DNA of 64,000 nt from Alteraurantiacibacter aquimixticola (GCF_004965515.1 NZ_SSHH01000001.1:1119280-1183279); one strand, 5' to 3'. Shown: positions 16,476 through 27,187, counted from the stretch's first letter. Notes: generated by a model not told the origin, from the letters alone. Made by a program: numbers and translations.

Positions 16476-18127
16476 AGCGGGCCGTCGTCCCAGGCCTCGG
16501 CGGGTTTGTCGCCCACGCCGTTCCAGATGAGCGTACCTTCGCCCGAGAGGTTGCGGGTCCCGCGCGCGATCTCCATTGCGTCACCCGCGTCATATGTGGT
16601 CCCGTCGACCGCGACGCTCCCTTCAGCGACGCGATAGGGGCCGGGGACCAGGAATTCCTCCTGTCCTGCTCCATCCACACGCTTCCCGGCGACGTAGAAC
16701 GGCCCCCAGTAACGGATGTAGTTGCCCCGCAACGCCGCGATATCGGTCTCGGTCAGCGGCACCGGCTCGCCATCCATCGCCTCCTGCAGCACATCGGCAT
16801 TGGCGAGCAGCAGCGGCACGGTGCGCTGCTCCATCGTCTCGCGATAGATCGAAGTGCCGCGCTGGGCATATTGCGCCATGCCCCAGGGGGTGAGGAAGTC
16901 GTTCGCCTTGTCGAAGCGGGCAATCATGCCGTCATGGTCGAAATAGGCGATGTCCTCGGCGAACATTGCATCCGCAGCCTCGACCACCTGCTTTTGCCGT
17001 GAAACGGTCTGCCGGTCCTCGGTGATGAGGAGCGCGGCGGTCAGCACCAGCAGCAGCATGGCAATCTTGCGCAGGTCGTATCGGGCAACCAGCTTCTCTG
17101 CAGCCCAGACCACGCTCACCGCCACAGGCGCCATGGAATAGGCGTAAAAATAGGGCGCGGTATTGGTGTAGAAGAGCGGGCAGAGCATCGGGAACCACAG
17201 TCCCGCGAGCGCGATCTTCTCCGCCCGGTCGCGATCCTCCTTCCACAGCAGGCGCGGGGTCCAGCAGGCGAGGGCGGTGAGCACCACGGCGATCATCGCG
17301 CCCTTGGCGAACATGTGCCAATAGGGCGGGATGCCGAGGAAGAACATCCACGCCAGCGATCCGGCCAGCGTGCCTCCGGCATTGCTATTGGCCTCCTGCG
17401 AACCCGTGCCGAGCCCGCTCGCATGCCAGCTGTAGATCGTGAGGAAGGCGGCAAGCGCTGCCACGCTGCAAGCGACGATGCGCAGCGCCATGCGCGGATC
17501 GCGGTTGCTCTTGGCAAAGCGCAGCCAGGCGATCCCGGCGAAGGCAGGGGCGAGCAGGACGGTCTTCACCGATATCATCGTCGCAAAGCCGGCCAGCAGA
17601 CCGAATGCGAGAATCTCGGGCAGGCGCAGCCGCGTGCGCGCGAGCACCACCAGTGCCCACATCAGCGCGGCGGTGATCATTGGGTCCGTGCGGAAGGAAA
17701 AGCCGTGCTGAAACACGAAACCCGCCGAGATATAGAGCAGTGCGGCGAGCGCGGCGATGCCCGAAGTCGTGAAACGCCGGGCGAGGGCATAGATCGCCCC
17801 CAGCGTCAGCATCTCGCAACCCAGCATGACAAGGCGCGCCATCGCGATCGCCTCTACCGTATTGCCGGGGATCGCGGTCAGCCAGGCGAACAGCCGCCCG
17901 TGGAGGCTCTGCAGGGGGTTCTGCTGCGCGCCGCGCACGAATTCATGGACGTGGTAATGGAACCAGAACTCATCCCAATTCACAGGGCGGGTGAAGACCA
18001 TGGTCAGCTGCATCGCCAGCACGAGGCCAATGGCGGCGAGTGGCCACGCGATGCTGGAAGGAGAGAATCGCGCGTGCGTCGTGGTCACCGTAGAAGGGGC
18101 CGCCTCAGCAGCCAGACTGTTGCTCAC
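16460..18127 (-). CDS. GT39/ArnT-like integral membrane glycosyltransferase
   Basis: A 555-residue protein with many membrane helices and the acidic first periplasmic loop typical of the C-type glycosyltransferases (RPVNWDEFWFHYHVHEF), then SAGFVFQHGFSFRTDPMITAAL. A soluble C-terminal part of about 180 residues follows. GTG start at 18127, overlapping the stop of the GT2 gene (GTGA). GT2 enzymes of the dolichol-phosphate-mannose-synthase type make polyprenyl-phosphate sugars that such membrane enzymes use, so the pair is probably functional. The sugar and acceptor are unknown. Confidence 0.75.
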   Translation of the reverse strand: MSNSLAAEAAPSTVTTTHARFSPSSIAWPLAAIGLVLAMQLTMVFTRPVNWDEFWFHYHVHEFVRGAQQNPLQSLHGRLFAWLTAIPGNTVEAIAMARLVMLGCEMLTLGAIYALARRFTTSGIAALAALLYISAGFVFQHGFSFRTDPMITAALMWALVVLARTRLRLPEILAFGLLAGFATMISVKTVLLAPAFAGIAWLRFAKSNRDPRMALRIVACSVAALAAFLTIYSWHASGLGTGSQEANSNAGGTLAGSLAWMFFLGIPPYWHMFAKGAMIAVVLTALACWTPRLLWKEDRDRAEKIALAGLWFPMLCPLFYTNTAPYFYAYSMAPVAVSVVWAAEKLVARYDLRKIAMLLLVLTAALLITEDRQTVSRQKQVVEAADAMFAEDIAYFDHDGMIARFDKANDFLTPWGMAQYAQRGTSIYRETMEQRTVPLLLANADVLQEAMDGEPVPLTETDIAALRGNYIRYWGPFYVAGKRVDGAGQEEFLVPGPYRVAEGSVAVDGTTYDAGDAMEIARGTRNLSGEGTLIWNGVGDKPAEAWDDGPLYVDF

Positions 18128-19158
18128 GATCCGGCTTTGCGCTGCTGGTCCAGCGGCACGATATCGGCGGCAGCCTCGACACTGGTCGCAGCGGGCGCAT
18201 CGCCATTCTGCTTCGCAATCGCCTCTTCCAGCTGGCGCAGCTTCTGCAGGTTCATTTCCAACAGCTTGCGATTGGTGGCGATCAGGTCCGCGAGGATGCC
18301 CATCACCGCCATGATCGTGCCCAGCATCAGCAGGGCGCCGCCGATCACCAGCGACTGGATATGCCCGCCGCTATCGCCAGTGGCCCAGAACCACAGGAAG
18401 CGCAGGATCGGGATCGCGCCCAGCAGCGCCACCACCATGCCCGTTCCCACGAAGACGCGCAGGGCGTTGTGGGTGGTATAGGCGCGCATGATCGTCACCC
18501 CGGTCTGCCCGATGAAGGCGGGGATGGACTTGAACAACCGGCTGGGGCGCTTGGCGGCATGGGTGCGCACCGGCACGGTGGCGATGGCCATGCGCTTGCG
18601 GCCCGCCTGGATCAGCATGTCGGTGGTATAGGAAAACTCGGTGGTGATATTGATCCGCCGCGCGGCATCGCGGCTGATGGCGCGGAACCCGCTCACCGCA
18701 TCATTCACCTCGGTCCCGGCGAGCTTTTGCACCACGCGGCTGCCCAGGCGTTGGAGCAGGCGCTTGAAGGGATGGAAATGGCGGTTGTCGGCAACGCCGC
18801 GGTCGCCCACCACGATATCGGCCCGGCCGTGCAGGATCGGTTGCACCAGTGAGGCAATGTCCTCGCCCTCATACTGCCCGTCGGCATCGGTGTTCACGAT
18901 AATGTCGGCGCCTGCGGCCAGCGCCGCGTCGATCCCGCTGCGGAAGGCGGCGGCGAGCCCCCGGTTGCGGCGGTGCTGGACCACGTGATGCACGCCCCAG
19001 CGGCGCGCGACCTGTGCGGTATCGTCGCTGCTGCCGTCGTCGATCACCATATATTCGATCACGTCGATGCCATTGATCCACCGCGGCAGGGCCGCGATCG
19101 TCTCTGGCAGCGTCTCCGCCTCATTGAGGCAGGGGATCTGGATAATCAGCTTGGTCAT
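18124..19158 (-). CDS. Polyprenyl-phosphate glycosyltransferase-like GT2 with C-terminal membrane helices
   Basis: A 344-residue protein; the start MTKLIIQIPCLNEAETLPET at 19158 is the canonical GT2 N-terminus. DXD-type NTDADGQYEG, DAVSGFRAISRDAA and KRPSRLF are as in DPM1/GtrB-like enzymes. Two C-terminal hydrophobic segments (FVGTGMVVALLGAIPILRFLW and SLVIGGALLMLGTIMAVMGILADLI) anchor it. It ends in a helical charged tail. It is cotranscribed with, and upstream of, the GT39-like gene. Confidence 0.88.
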   Translation of the reverse strand: MTKLIIQIPCLNEAETLPETIAALPRWINGIDVIEYMVIDDGSSDDTAQVARRWGVHHVVQHRRNRGLAAAFRSGIDAALAAGADIIVNTDADGQYEGEDIASLVQPILHGRADIVVGDRGVADNRHFHPFKRLLQRLGSRVVQKLAGTEVNDAVSGFRAISRDAARRINITTEFSYTTDMLIQAGRKRMAIATVPVRTHAAKRPSRLFKSIPAFIGQTGVTIMRAYTTHNALRVFVGTGMVVALLGAIPILRFLWFWATGDSGGHIQSLVIGGALLMLGTIMAVMGILADLIATNRKLLEMNLQKLRQLEEAIAKQNGDAPAATSVEAAADIVPLDQQRKAGS

Positions 19159-19335
19159 CGGGCCCCCGGGATCGCAGGCCCTCGAAGGACCCGCCGGATA
19201 GGGCTTTGTTAAGCATGACGGTTTAACAATCGGTAAAGCGGGCAAGGCCGCCCGGAGGCGGCGCAAAAGCAGCATTTGCGGCGCGGCGGCGAAGCGCCTA
19301 AGCGAGGTTTCCGAAGGAAGGGGACTTCACCAGCC

Positions 19336-20235
19336 ATGCAACAATCGGATCGCGCCGGACTGCTTTATGCGCTGGCCGGCTTCTGCACGCTCTCTATCGG
19401 CGATGCGATCATCAAGGGCATGGCGGGGGACTGGCCCGCGCCCGCCATGGCGCTGACCCGCTATGTGGTGGGAACAGTTTTGCTGGGGGTGATGCTGGCG
19501 CGGGCGGAGGGGTTTGGCGCGCTGGCTCTGCCGAAGGACAAGCTGCAATGGGTGCGCGGCGTGGCGATCAGCTGCTCCGCCATCGGCATGTTCCTGGCGG
19601 TGTGGATCATGCCGCTGGCGGAAGCGACCACCATCGCCTTCACCCAACCCATGATCACTGCGGTCCTCGCCGCATTCCTGCTGGGAGAGCGCGCGCGGGC
19701 GAGTACCTGGATCGCCACCTTCGCTGCCTTTGTCGGTGTGTTCATCGTGCTGCGGCCCAATTTCGAGACGGCGGGCTGGGGCGTGCTGTTCCCGCTGATC
19801 GGCGCGACCGGCATGGCGGTGACGATCATCGCCAACCGCGCCAGCCACGGGCGGGCGAGCGTGCTGGCCCTGCAATATTACATGTCGGTCACGGCAATGA
19901 TCTTCCTGTGTTTCGCCACCGCAGCCGGGCATTTCAGCGGGGTTGAGGGCTTCGCGCTGGACTGGCCGCACTGGTCGGTGGTGGCGCGCTGCGCCTTTAT
20001 CGGCTTCAGCGCTACGCTGGCGCAGTACCTCATCTATATGGGCACGGCGCGCGCGGGTGCGGGAACGATTGCGCCCATGACCTACGGCCAGCTGCTTATG
20101 GCGGTCGGGCTGGGCTGGATCTTCTTCGGCGATGCGCCCGATGCCCTCGCCATGCTTGGCGCGGCCATCATCATCGGGGCGGGGCTCTACCTGTGGTACG
20201 CCGCACGTCAGCGTGCGGGGGCGGCAAAGCCGTGA
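19336..20235 (+). CDS. DMT (EamA) transporter, first of a tandem pair
   Basis: A 299-residue protein with ten predicted helices; start MQQSDRAGLLYALAGF at 19336, preceded by GAAGGAAGGGG. Segments ALTRYVVGTVLLGVMLARAEG and MPLAEATTIAFTQPMITAVLA match the EamA repeat. The next gene, also 299 residues, begins 7 bases after its stop and is plainly paralogous (RAGLL..AGF..SIGD.I.K.MAG). The substrate is unknown; the pair could work together or be recent duplicates diverging in specificity. Confidence 0.88.
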   Translation: MQQSDRAGLLYALAGFCTLSIGDAIIKGMAGDWPAPAMALTRYVVGTVLLGVMLARAEGFGALALPKDKLQWVRGVAISCSAIGMFLAVWIMPLAEATTIAFTQPMITAVLAAFLLGERARASTWIATFAAFVGVFIVLRPNFETAGWGVLFPLIGATGMAVTIIANRASHGRASVLALQYYMSVTAMIFLCFATAAGHFSGVEGFALDWPHWSVVARCAFIGFSATLAQYLIYMGTARAGAGTIAPMTYGQLLMAVGLGWIFFGDAPDALAMLGAAIIIGAGLYLWYAARQRAGAAKP

Positions 20236-20242
20236 GCGGGCG

Positions 20243-21142
20243 ATGATATCGGACAGCCGCGCGGGGCTGCTCGCCGCGATTGCGGGCTTCGCGCTCTTCT
20301 CCATCGGCGACACGATCACCAAGAGCATGGCGGGCGCATGGTCGCCGCTGGCGGTGGCGGCTTTGCGCTTCACCATGGGCGCGCTGGTGCTGGGCACGGT
20401 GCTGGCGCGGGCCGAGGGTCGCAAGGCCTTCATCCCTACCCGGCCCTGGCTGCAGGTGGCCCGCGGGGCGAGCCTTGGCCTTGCGACCGTGTGCTTCTTC
20501 ACCGCCGTCTTCATCATGCCGCTGGCGACCGCCATTTCAATCGCCTTCTTCGCGCCCGCCATCACCGCGCTGCTGAGCAAGCCTCTGCTGGGAGAGACGG
20601 TGCGCCCGCTGACATGGCTCGCCATCGCTATCGCCTTTTCCGGCGTGCTGGTGATCCTGCAGCCGAATGTGGTTACGCTGGGCTGGCCCGCATTGTTGCC
20701 ACTCGGCACGGCGCTGGGGATGAGCCTGCTGGTCATCACCAACCGCGCGGCCGCAGGGCAGGGCAGCGTGCTCTCCATGCAGTTCTTCGTTGCGGCAGGA
20801 TCGGCGGCGATATTGCTGGTGGTTTCGCTGGCTGGCGGGGCGAGCGGGATCGCCATGTTCGCGCTCGGCTGGCCGGACTGGACGGTCGTGGTCCGCTGCG
20901 CGATGGTCGCTGTGACGGGGACGACCGGGCACTGGCTGATCTATTACGGCACCACGCGAGCAGGCGCGGCGCATGTGGCGCCCGCAACCTATATCCAGCT
21001 AATCACCGCTAGCGCGCTGGGCTGGCTAGCATTCGGCGACATTCCTTCGCTGGCGACGCTGGCAGGCGCGCTGATCATTGTCGGGGCGGGGATGATCCTG
21101 TGGTGGGACGGAAGGTTGCTCGCCTCGACCAGGCAGCGCTAA
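20243..21142 (+). CDS. DMT (EamA) transporter, second of a tandem pair
   Basis: A 299-residue paralogue of the preceding gene: MISDSRAGLLAAIAGFALFS, then IGDTITKSMAGAWSPLAVAALRF, MPLATAISIAFFAPAITALLS and GTTRAGAAHVAPATYIQL. The start at 20243 lies 7 bases after the upstream stop. The 3' end shares its stop-codon bases (CTAA) with the convergent gene at 21139-22656. Confidence 0.88.
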   Translation: MISDSRAGLLAAIAGFALFSIGDTITKSMAGAWSPLAVAALRFTMGALVLGTVLARAEGRKAFIPTRPWLQVARGASLGLATVCFFTAVFIMPLATAISIAFFAPAITALLSKPLLGETVRPLTWLAIAIAFSGVLVILQPNVVTLGWPALLPLGTALGMSLLVITNRAAAGQGSVLSMQFFVAAGSAAILLVVSLAGGASGIAMFALGWPDWTVVVRCAMVAVTGTTGHWLIYYGTTRAGAAHVAPATYIQLITASALGWLAFGDIPSLATLAGALIIVGAGMILWWDGRLLASTRQR

Positions 21143-22656
21143 CGGCGCACCCAGGCGACGGTTTCGCGGCCGCGCAAATCGGCGCGTTCGACCTCGACGT
21201 AATAGGCGGCGAGCGCCTGCTCGATCAGGCGCTGCGAATCCGGGTTTTGCGGGGTGAGCGCGCTTTCCGAGGTGATGATCGCGCCGGGTCTCGTCGCCAG
21301 GATGCGCGCCACCTCGCCCGCCTGCGACATGCCCAGTGCATTGCTCTCGAGCTGGTTGTTGAGGTGGTCTGGATAGACAAGGCGCGAGGGCGCACAGCTG
21401 CCCGTCAGGCGGTAGAGCACGGTTGGCCCGTCATAGACGAGGAGGCAGTTCTCGCTCGCGCCGACATGCGGACGCACCGCCTCGGCCAGCCGCTCCACTT
21501 CCGCATTCTGGTAGGCGACATAGGCGCGATTGCCGGGCAGGTTGATCATGTAGAGCGCGCCCGCCAGCAGCACGATCGCGGGGACCGCGCCCGCCGGGCC
21601 GCTGCGTAAATAGGCGGGCAGGGCGAACAGGGCGAGCGGTGCAACGACCGAGGCGTAGTAGTAGGGATAGACCGTCGCCGGGAAGAGCACCGTGGCGAAG
21701 GCCGAGACCGTCCAGCCAATGATGAACCAGCGCTGCGCCCGGTATTGCTCGGGCAGGCGGCGGAACAGCGCGAGGACTCCTGCCGCCAGCAGCACCATCA
21801 GCGGCAGGTGGAACCATGACAGGGCGGTGTTGAGACGGCCCCTCGGTGCCGGGATACGGTCGAAGAAGGAGATGAAGTTGGCGAAGACGAACGCGTCCCA
21901 GCCGCCCACCGCAGCGTAAAAACCGGCGACCAGCGCGGTCGGCAGCAGGCCCAGCGCGGCGAACGCGGAGGCGAGCGTGGCGAGTTTCGGGAGGCTCGTG
22001 TCCTGCCGGAACTGTCCCCACAGCGCATAGCAGCCGAGGAACAGGCATTGCGGCAGCACGGTATATTTCACCTGCAGCGCGATCCCGCCGATCAGCATGG
22101 CGACAAGCGAGCGGCGCAGCGCTTGCGGATGCTCCGGATCGCGCAACAGCCACACCATCGCCAGCATCAGCGGGGCGAGGAAGACCTCGGTCTGGCCCGA
22201 CCAGCAGCCGTAATAGGCAAGGATGATGATCACCAGGCAGGCGGCGATGGCGCTGGTCAGCCTGTCCGCCAACTCGCGCGCGAGGAGGTAGGTCAGCCAA
22301 GCCGCCGCGCCGGCAGAGGCCGCCGCGACGAGCTGGAAGGCGATTACCTCCGGCCCGAACAGCGCATGGGCGAGGCCGTAAATCGCGAAGAGGCCGAAGG
22401 GCTTGCGGTCCCACCAGTCGATATAGGGCAGCTCTCCATAGCCCATGCGCCAGCCGATAAAGCTGTAGAGCTGTTCGTCGTAAGTCGCTGAATTGTCGCC
22501 GAACCACGTGCTGCGCACCAGCACCAGGAAGAGCAGGATGATCGCACCTGCGTGCCAGCTGCGCAGGTCTGCCTTGGCAGGCTCCCCCTGCTGCTGGAAA
22601 GTGCGCGGATGGATCTCTTGCACGTGGGTGTCCCGATGCGAATTCGCTGCCCTCAT
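21139..22656 (-). CDS. GT39-like membrane protein (glycosyltransferase family 39 related)
   Basis: A 505-residue multi-spanning protein with the acidic loop NSATYDEQLYSFIGWRMGYG followed by LPYIDWWDRKPFGLFAIYGLAHAL. Y-x-x-W-D-R-K-P-x-G is shared with the gene at 22979-24463, so the two are paralogues within the dolichyl-phosphate-mannose transferase superfamily. A soluble C-terminal domain of roughly 120 residues follows (TGSCAPSRLVYPDHLNNQLE region). It likely modifies an envelope acceptor. ATG at 22656. Confidence 0.75.
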   Translation of the reverse strand: MRAANSHRDTHVQEIHPRTFQQQGEPAKADLRSWHAGAIILLFLVLVRSTWFGDNSATYDEQLYSFIGWRMGYGELPYIDWWDRKPFGLFAIYGLAHALFGPEVIAFQLVAAASAGAAAWLTYLLARELADRLTSAIAACLVIIILAYYGCWSGQTEVFLAPLMLAMVWLLRDPEHPQALRRSLVAMLIGGIALQVKYTVLPQCLFLGCYALWGQFRQDTSLPKLATLASAFAALGLLPTALVAGFYAAVGGWDAFVFANFISFFDRIPAPRGRLNTALSWFHLPLMVLLAAGVLALFRRLPEQYRAQRWFIIGWTVSAFATVLFPATVYPYYYASVVAPLALFALPAYLRSGPAGAVPAIVLLAGALYMINLPGNRAYVAYQNAEVERLAEAVRPHVGASENCLLVYDGPTVLYRLTGSCAPSRLVYPDHLNNQLESNALGMSQAGEVARILATRPGAIITSESALTPQNPDSQRLIEQALAAYYVEVERADLRGRETVAWVRR

Positions 22657-22685
22657 GGCTGCATCGTGGTTAATTTTCCTTTAGG

Positions 22686-22982
22686 ATGGCGGGCATGGAT
22701 GATGATGCAATGACGAGCTGCTGGCTGTGCGAAAGGCCGCTGGGCCGCCGTGTGCAGTGGCATCACACCGTGCCCAAGGCCAAGCGCGGCAAGGAGACGG
22801 TGGCCGTCCATCCCATCTGCCACCGTACCATCCATGCCCATACCACCAATGCGCAGCTCGCCCGCATGGACGGCTCGCGCGCCGTGTTGATGGAGCTGGA
22901 GGAGGTGGCGAAGTTCGTCCGCTGGGTGGCGGACAAGCCGCCCGACTTCCACGCGCCTACCCGGCGCAAGCGCGGCAGCTAG
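22686..22982 (+). CDS. Small HNH-type nuclease-like protein
   Basis: A 98-residue protein with a zinc-finger pair and an HNH-like core: CWLCERPL, VQWHHTVPKAKRGKETVAV, HPICHRTIHAH, then a helical C-terminus ending KFVRWVADKPPDFHAP. The C-x2-C ... H-H ... C-H-x3-H arrangement fits a beta-beta-alpha-Me nuclease fold stabilised by zinc. Conserved small HNH proteins of this type are widespread in alphaproteobacteria; their DNA target is not known to me. It lies between two GT39-like genes and shares its stop (CTAG) with the convergent one. Confidence 0.75.
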   Translation: MAGMDDDAMTSCWLCERPLGRRVQWHHTVPKAKRGKETVAVHPICHRTIHAHTTNAQLARMDGSRAVLMELEEVAKFVRWVADKPPDFHAPTRRKRGS

Positions 22983-24463
22983 TCCGCGGCGCAATCGCCC
23001 CACAGGCGGTAGCTTTTCACGCCATAGCGATCGGGGAGGTCGCGCGTGCCCCAGTCGGAGCAATGCGCCTCGACATAGGACATCACCATCGCGCTCAATT
23101 CGGGATCGGCGAGATCGGGTTGCTCTGGGAAGGTCACCACCACATGCGGACGCCAGGCAAGGATGCGGCGCACCTCGCCTGCGGTCGGCAGGTAGCTCGT
23201 ATCGCGTTCGGGCGCGTAATAGAGGTGAAGCGGGAAGATGAGCGGGGAAGGCGGCCGCTCCACCGGGCCCGCATAGAGCGCCACCGGTCCCTGGAACACG
23301 AACAGCCGCGGCTGTGGGGCCTGCGCGGCGATCTCCGCATTGACCTGCGCCATCGCGCTGCGTGATTGCTCGCGCATATTGGCTTGGAAGGCAGGGCCGA
23401 ACAGCAGGCTACCGAGGATGGCGGCAAAGCCCCAAAGCGGTCCCACCGGTTCCTTCTGCAGCGCGGGTGCGGCGCAGATGCTCGTCACCAGCACTACGGG
23501 CAGCATGTAATGGTCGATGAAGTTGGGTACGGCGATGAGCGAGGCGAGGACCACCAGCAACCACAGAGCGAGCACCCCTCGCAGTGGCCGCTTGCCGTCA
23601 TGTTCCGGCCCCAGCGCCAGCGTCGCCGCCACCAAGGGGATGACGGGCGAAATGATCAGCACCAGCGGCACGACGCGCTCCGTGATATTGTTCGCCGGGT
23701 TGTAGGACTTGTCGAGATTGGACCAGACCAGCGCATGCCAAAGTTCGGCCAGATGGCCTGCCAGTCCAAAGGCGCCGAAAAACAGCAATATCGGCAATGC
23801 ACCTAAGAACGCATATTGGGCGACATTCCTCGCCAGTTGCGGGACGGAGGCTCCCGCGCGCCAGTGCCGCCACAGCAGCAGCGAGCCCAGGAAGATGCCG
23901 TCGAACAGGCAAGTCTGCTTGAAGGTCGCGGCGACGCCCGCCAACAGCATCGCAGCCAGCATGCCCCGGCTCGGGAGTGCGCGATGCGGGGCGGAAAGCA
24001 CGAGCCAGGCCGCAACCGCAATCGGCAGGTTGAAGAACACCGCCGCCTGCCCGCCGCCGCCCATGAAGAGCGGGATCTGCGCGAGGTAGAGGGTGCCCGC
24101 CAGCATCGCCCCCAGCCGTCCGGTGAAGAGGAAGGCGATGCGGTTGACCGTGAACGCCGTCAGCGCGGCGAAGGCCAGCGCGCCGATCTGGTAGGACAGG
24201 ACCGAGTCCGAAATCGCGGCAAACCCGGCGAAGAGCAGGAACAGCCCCGGCCCCTTGCGGTCCCACATATCGGCATAGGGCCATGCGCCGTCGACCCAGC
24301 CTTGCCCGATCAGGAAGAACAGCGCCTCGTCATCCTGGTAATTGGGATCGCCGAGCATGGTGAAGCGGGTGAGCAGGGCAAAGGCCAGGAACCAGGCGAG
24401 TTGCGCCGGCCAGCGGGCGAACCACCGCTGCGCTACCCTGCCAAGGCTCGCGGCTGCTGTCAT
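22979..24463 (-). CDS. GT39-like membrane protein, paralogue of 21139-22656
   Basis: A 494-residue multi-spanning protein from the ATG at 24463, chosen because GGGGGA lies 10 bases upstream; an ATG at 24487 adds 8 residues without such a site. The first loop is PNYQDDEALFFLIGQGWVDG, then WPYADMWDRKGPGLFLLFAG, parallel to the paralogue. It ends with a soluble domain of about 130 residues containing several prolines and aromatics. It is presumed to be a lipid-linked sugar transferase of the envelope. Stop overlaps the HNH gene. Confidence 0.75.
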   Translation of the reverse strand: MTAAASLGRVAQRWFARWPAQLAWFLAFALLTRFTMLGDPNYQDDEALFFLIGQGWVDGAWPYADMWDRKGPGLFLLFAGFAAISDSVLSYQIGALAFAALTAFTVNRIAFLFTGRLGAMLAGTLYLAQIPLFMGGGGQAAVFFNLPIAVAAWLVLSAPHRALPSRGMLAAMLLAGVAATFKQTCLFDGIFLGSLLLWRHWRAGASVPQLARNVAQYAFLGALPILLFFGAFGLAGHLAELWHALVWSNLDKSYNPANNITERVVPLVLIISPVIPLVAATLALGPEHDGKRPLRGVLALWLLVVLASLIAVPNFIDHYMLPVVLVTSICAAPALQKEPVGPLWGFAAILGSLLFGPAFQANMREQSRSAMAQVNAEIAAQAPQPRLFVFQGPVALYAGPVERPPSPLIFPLHLYYAPERDTSYLPTAGEVRRILAWRPHVVVTFPEQPDLADPELSAMVMSYVEAHCSDWGTRDLPDRYGVKSYRLWGDCAAD

Positions 24464-24592
24464 CGTGCTTGTTTCCCCCGTTACCATGGCAACCGGGATA
24501 CGTCACAACCGCCCGCCCGCAAGGCCAAACGCGCGGCGCTTGCATCAGACAGGCTTAACCACGTTTCAACCCGCAGCTGCCAAGGCTGGACA

Positions 24593-24760
24593 ATGAGGGC
24601 GTCGGTCTTTCTTTCTCCGTCCATGTCCATCCTGCTCGACCTCTTACGCGGGCTGGCGGCGCTTATGGTGCTGGTCGAGGATAAGAGCCCGCAGATCAGG
24701 GCGCTGCTGCGCCAGAAGTTTCAGCTGTGCGAAGCTGTGGCGATGGGAGAGATGCGATGA
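24593..24760 (+). pseudogene. Acyltransferase-3 N-terminal remnant
   Basis: A 55-codon reading frame from ATG 24593 that contains LLDLLRGLAALMVLV, the recognisable first helix of acyltransferase family 3 (OatA/WecH-like, usually LDGLRGLAA...). The remaining sequence (EDKSPQIRALLRQKFQLCEA) has no membrane character, whereas intact family members have about ten helices and 350 or more residues. It overlaps the SGNH hydrolase start by 4 bases (ATGA). I read it as an acyltransferase gene reduced by a large internal deletion; a genuine short peptide is the alternative. Confidence 0.45.
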
Positions 24761-25389
24761 CGCGCGGCTTGCGCATGACCTTGCTGGCGGTTCCGCTCAC
24801 TCTGGCGCTAGGCGTGCTGGTATTGGGAAGCTGGGCGATCGCGCCCTATCCTGCGAGCGAGACCATCGCCATCCGCACCGCCAAGGAGCTGGCGCAAGTT
24901 CCTTTCGCCGACCGGCTGGTGATCGGTGACAGCCGTGTGCACGACCTGTCTTCGGGCAGTGGCACGCTGTTCATCGGCTATGACGGTGCGACTATCCAGC
25001 AGATGGAGCGGCTGGCGCGCACGGCCTGTGCGCTGCACGATGCGCCCACGACCATCGCGCTCGGCATCAACGATGCGATGATGCATGTCGATACGGTCGA
25101 GGATTCGATCGCGAGCATGGAAAGCATCGTCCGGGCGTGCCAACCGTCCGAGGTGAAGCTGGCGCAGATCTGGCCGGCCGAATCTGGTGTAGAGCCGCTC
25201 GGCGACGCCTATGACCTCGACGTGATCGCCCGCCTCGATGCGGCGCTGGCCGCGATCGCGGAGCGGGAAGGGCTGAAGCTGCTGCCAGTGCCGCCGCTGA
25301 ATGAGGGTTACACCACCGACGGGGCGCATTTCACCCCCGAATATAACGCGCTTTATGCCGAGACGCTGGTGGATATCGGCGGCGAGTAG
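24757..25389 (+). CDS. SGNH/GDSL-type hydrolase, membrane-anchored or secreted
   Basis: A 210-residue protein from ATG 24757, with an N-terminal hydrophobic anchor/signal (MTLLAVPLTLALGVLVLGSWAIA). SGNH blocks: DRLVIGDSRV (nucleophile S), GINDAM (Asn block) and TTDGAHFTPEYN (D-x2-H). Such proteins are often fused to, or follow, acyltransferase-3 genes that acetylate envelope glycans; here only a remnant of that partner is left. It is probably an esterase or acetyltransferase acting in the periplasm. Confidence 0.75.
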   Translation: MTRGLRMTLLAVPLTLALGVLVLGSWAIAPYPASETIAIRTAKELAQVPFADRLVIGDSRVHDLSSGSGTLFIGYDGATIQQMERLARTACALHDAPTTIALGINDAMMHVDTVEDSIASMESIVRACQPSEVKLAQIWPAESGVEPLGDAYDLDVIARLDAALAAIAEREGLKLLPVPPLNEGYTTDGAHFTPEYNALYAETLVDIGGE

Positions 25390-25397
25390 CGCATACG

Positions 25398-25427
25398 AAA
25401 AAGGGCGCCGCAGCGGGCGCCCTTTGT
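25398..25427. terminator. Bidirectional rho-independent terminator between SGNH gene and atpC
   Basis: AAAGGGCGCC-GCAGCG-GGCGCCCTTT (25400-25425) is a perfect 10-bp stem with A-run and T-run flanks, serving both the rightward SGNH gene and the leftward atp operon. Confidence 0.85.
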
Positions 25428-25448
25428 CTTGTCAGTTGGGAAGGGCGC

Positions 25449-25706
25449 TTAGCCCTCGACGTGTTCGGCCAGCACCGTCAGGCCGGCATCGCCCACTTCG
25501 GCAAAGCCGCCGCGCACCGCGATGTTTTCCGGCTCGGCACCGGCGGTCTTGTAGACCTGCACATTGCCGTCCTTGATCGTCGACATGAAGGGCGCATGGC
25601 CCTCCAGCACACCGAAATCACCTTCCGATCCGGGGACGACCACCATGTGGACCTCCTCGGAGCGGACCAGCTTGGCCGGTGTGACGAGTTCGAAGTGAAG
25701 AGCCAT
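25449..25706 (-). CDS. atpC: ATP synthase F1 epsilon subunit (short form)
   Basis: An 85-residue protein beginning [19 protein letters not shown] with [20 protein letters not shown] and [20 protein letters not shown], the beta-sandwich domain of epsilon. It lacks the C-terminal two-helix inhibitory domain found in about 135-residue epsilon subunits, as is common in this bacterial group. Last gene of the operon, 5 bases after atpD. Confidence 0.95.
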   Translation of the reverse strand: MALHFELVTPAKLVRSEEVHMVVVPGSEGDFGVLEGHAPFMSTIKDGNVQVYKTAGAEPENIAVRGGFAEVGDAGLTVLAEHVEG

Positions 25707-25711
25707 CTGGA

Positions 25712-27187
<1,476 letters not shown>

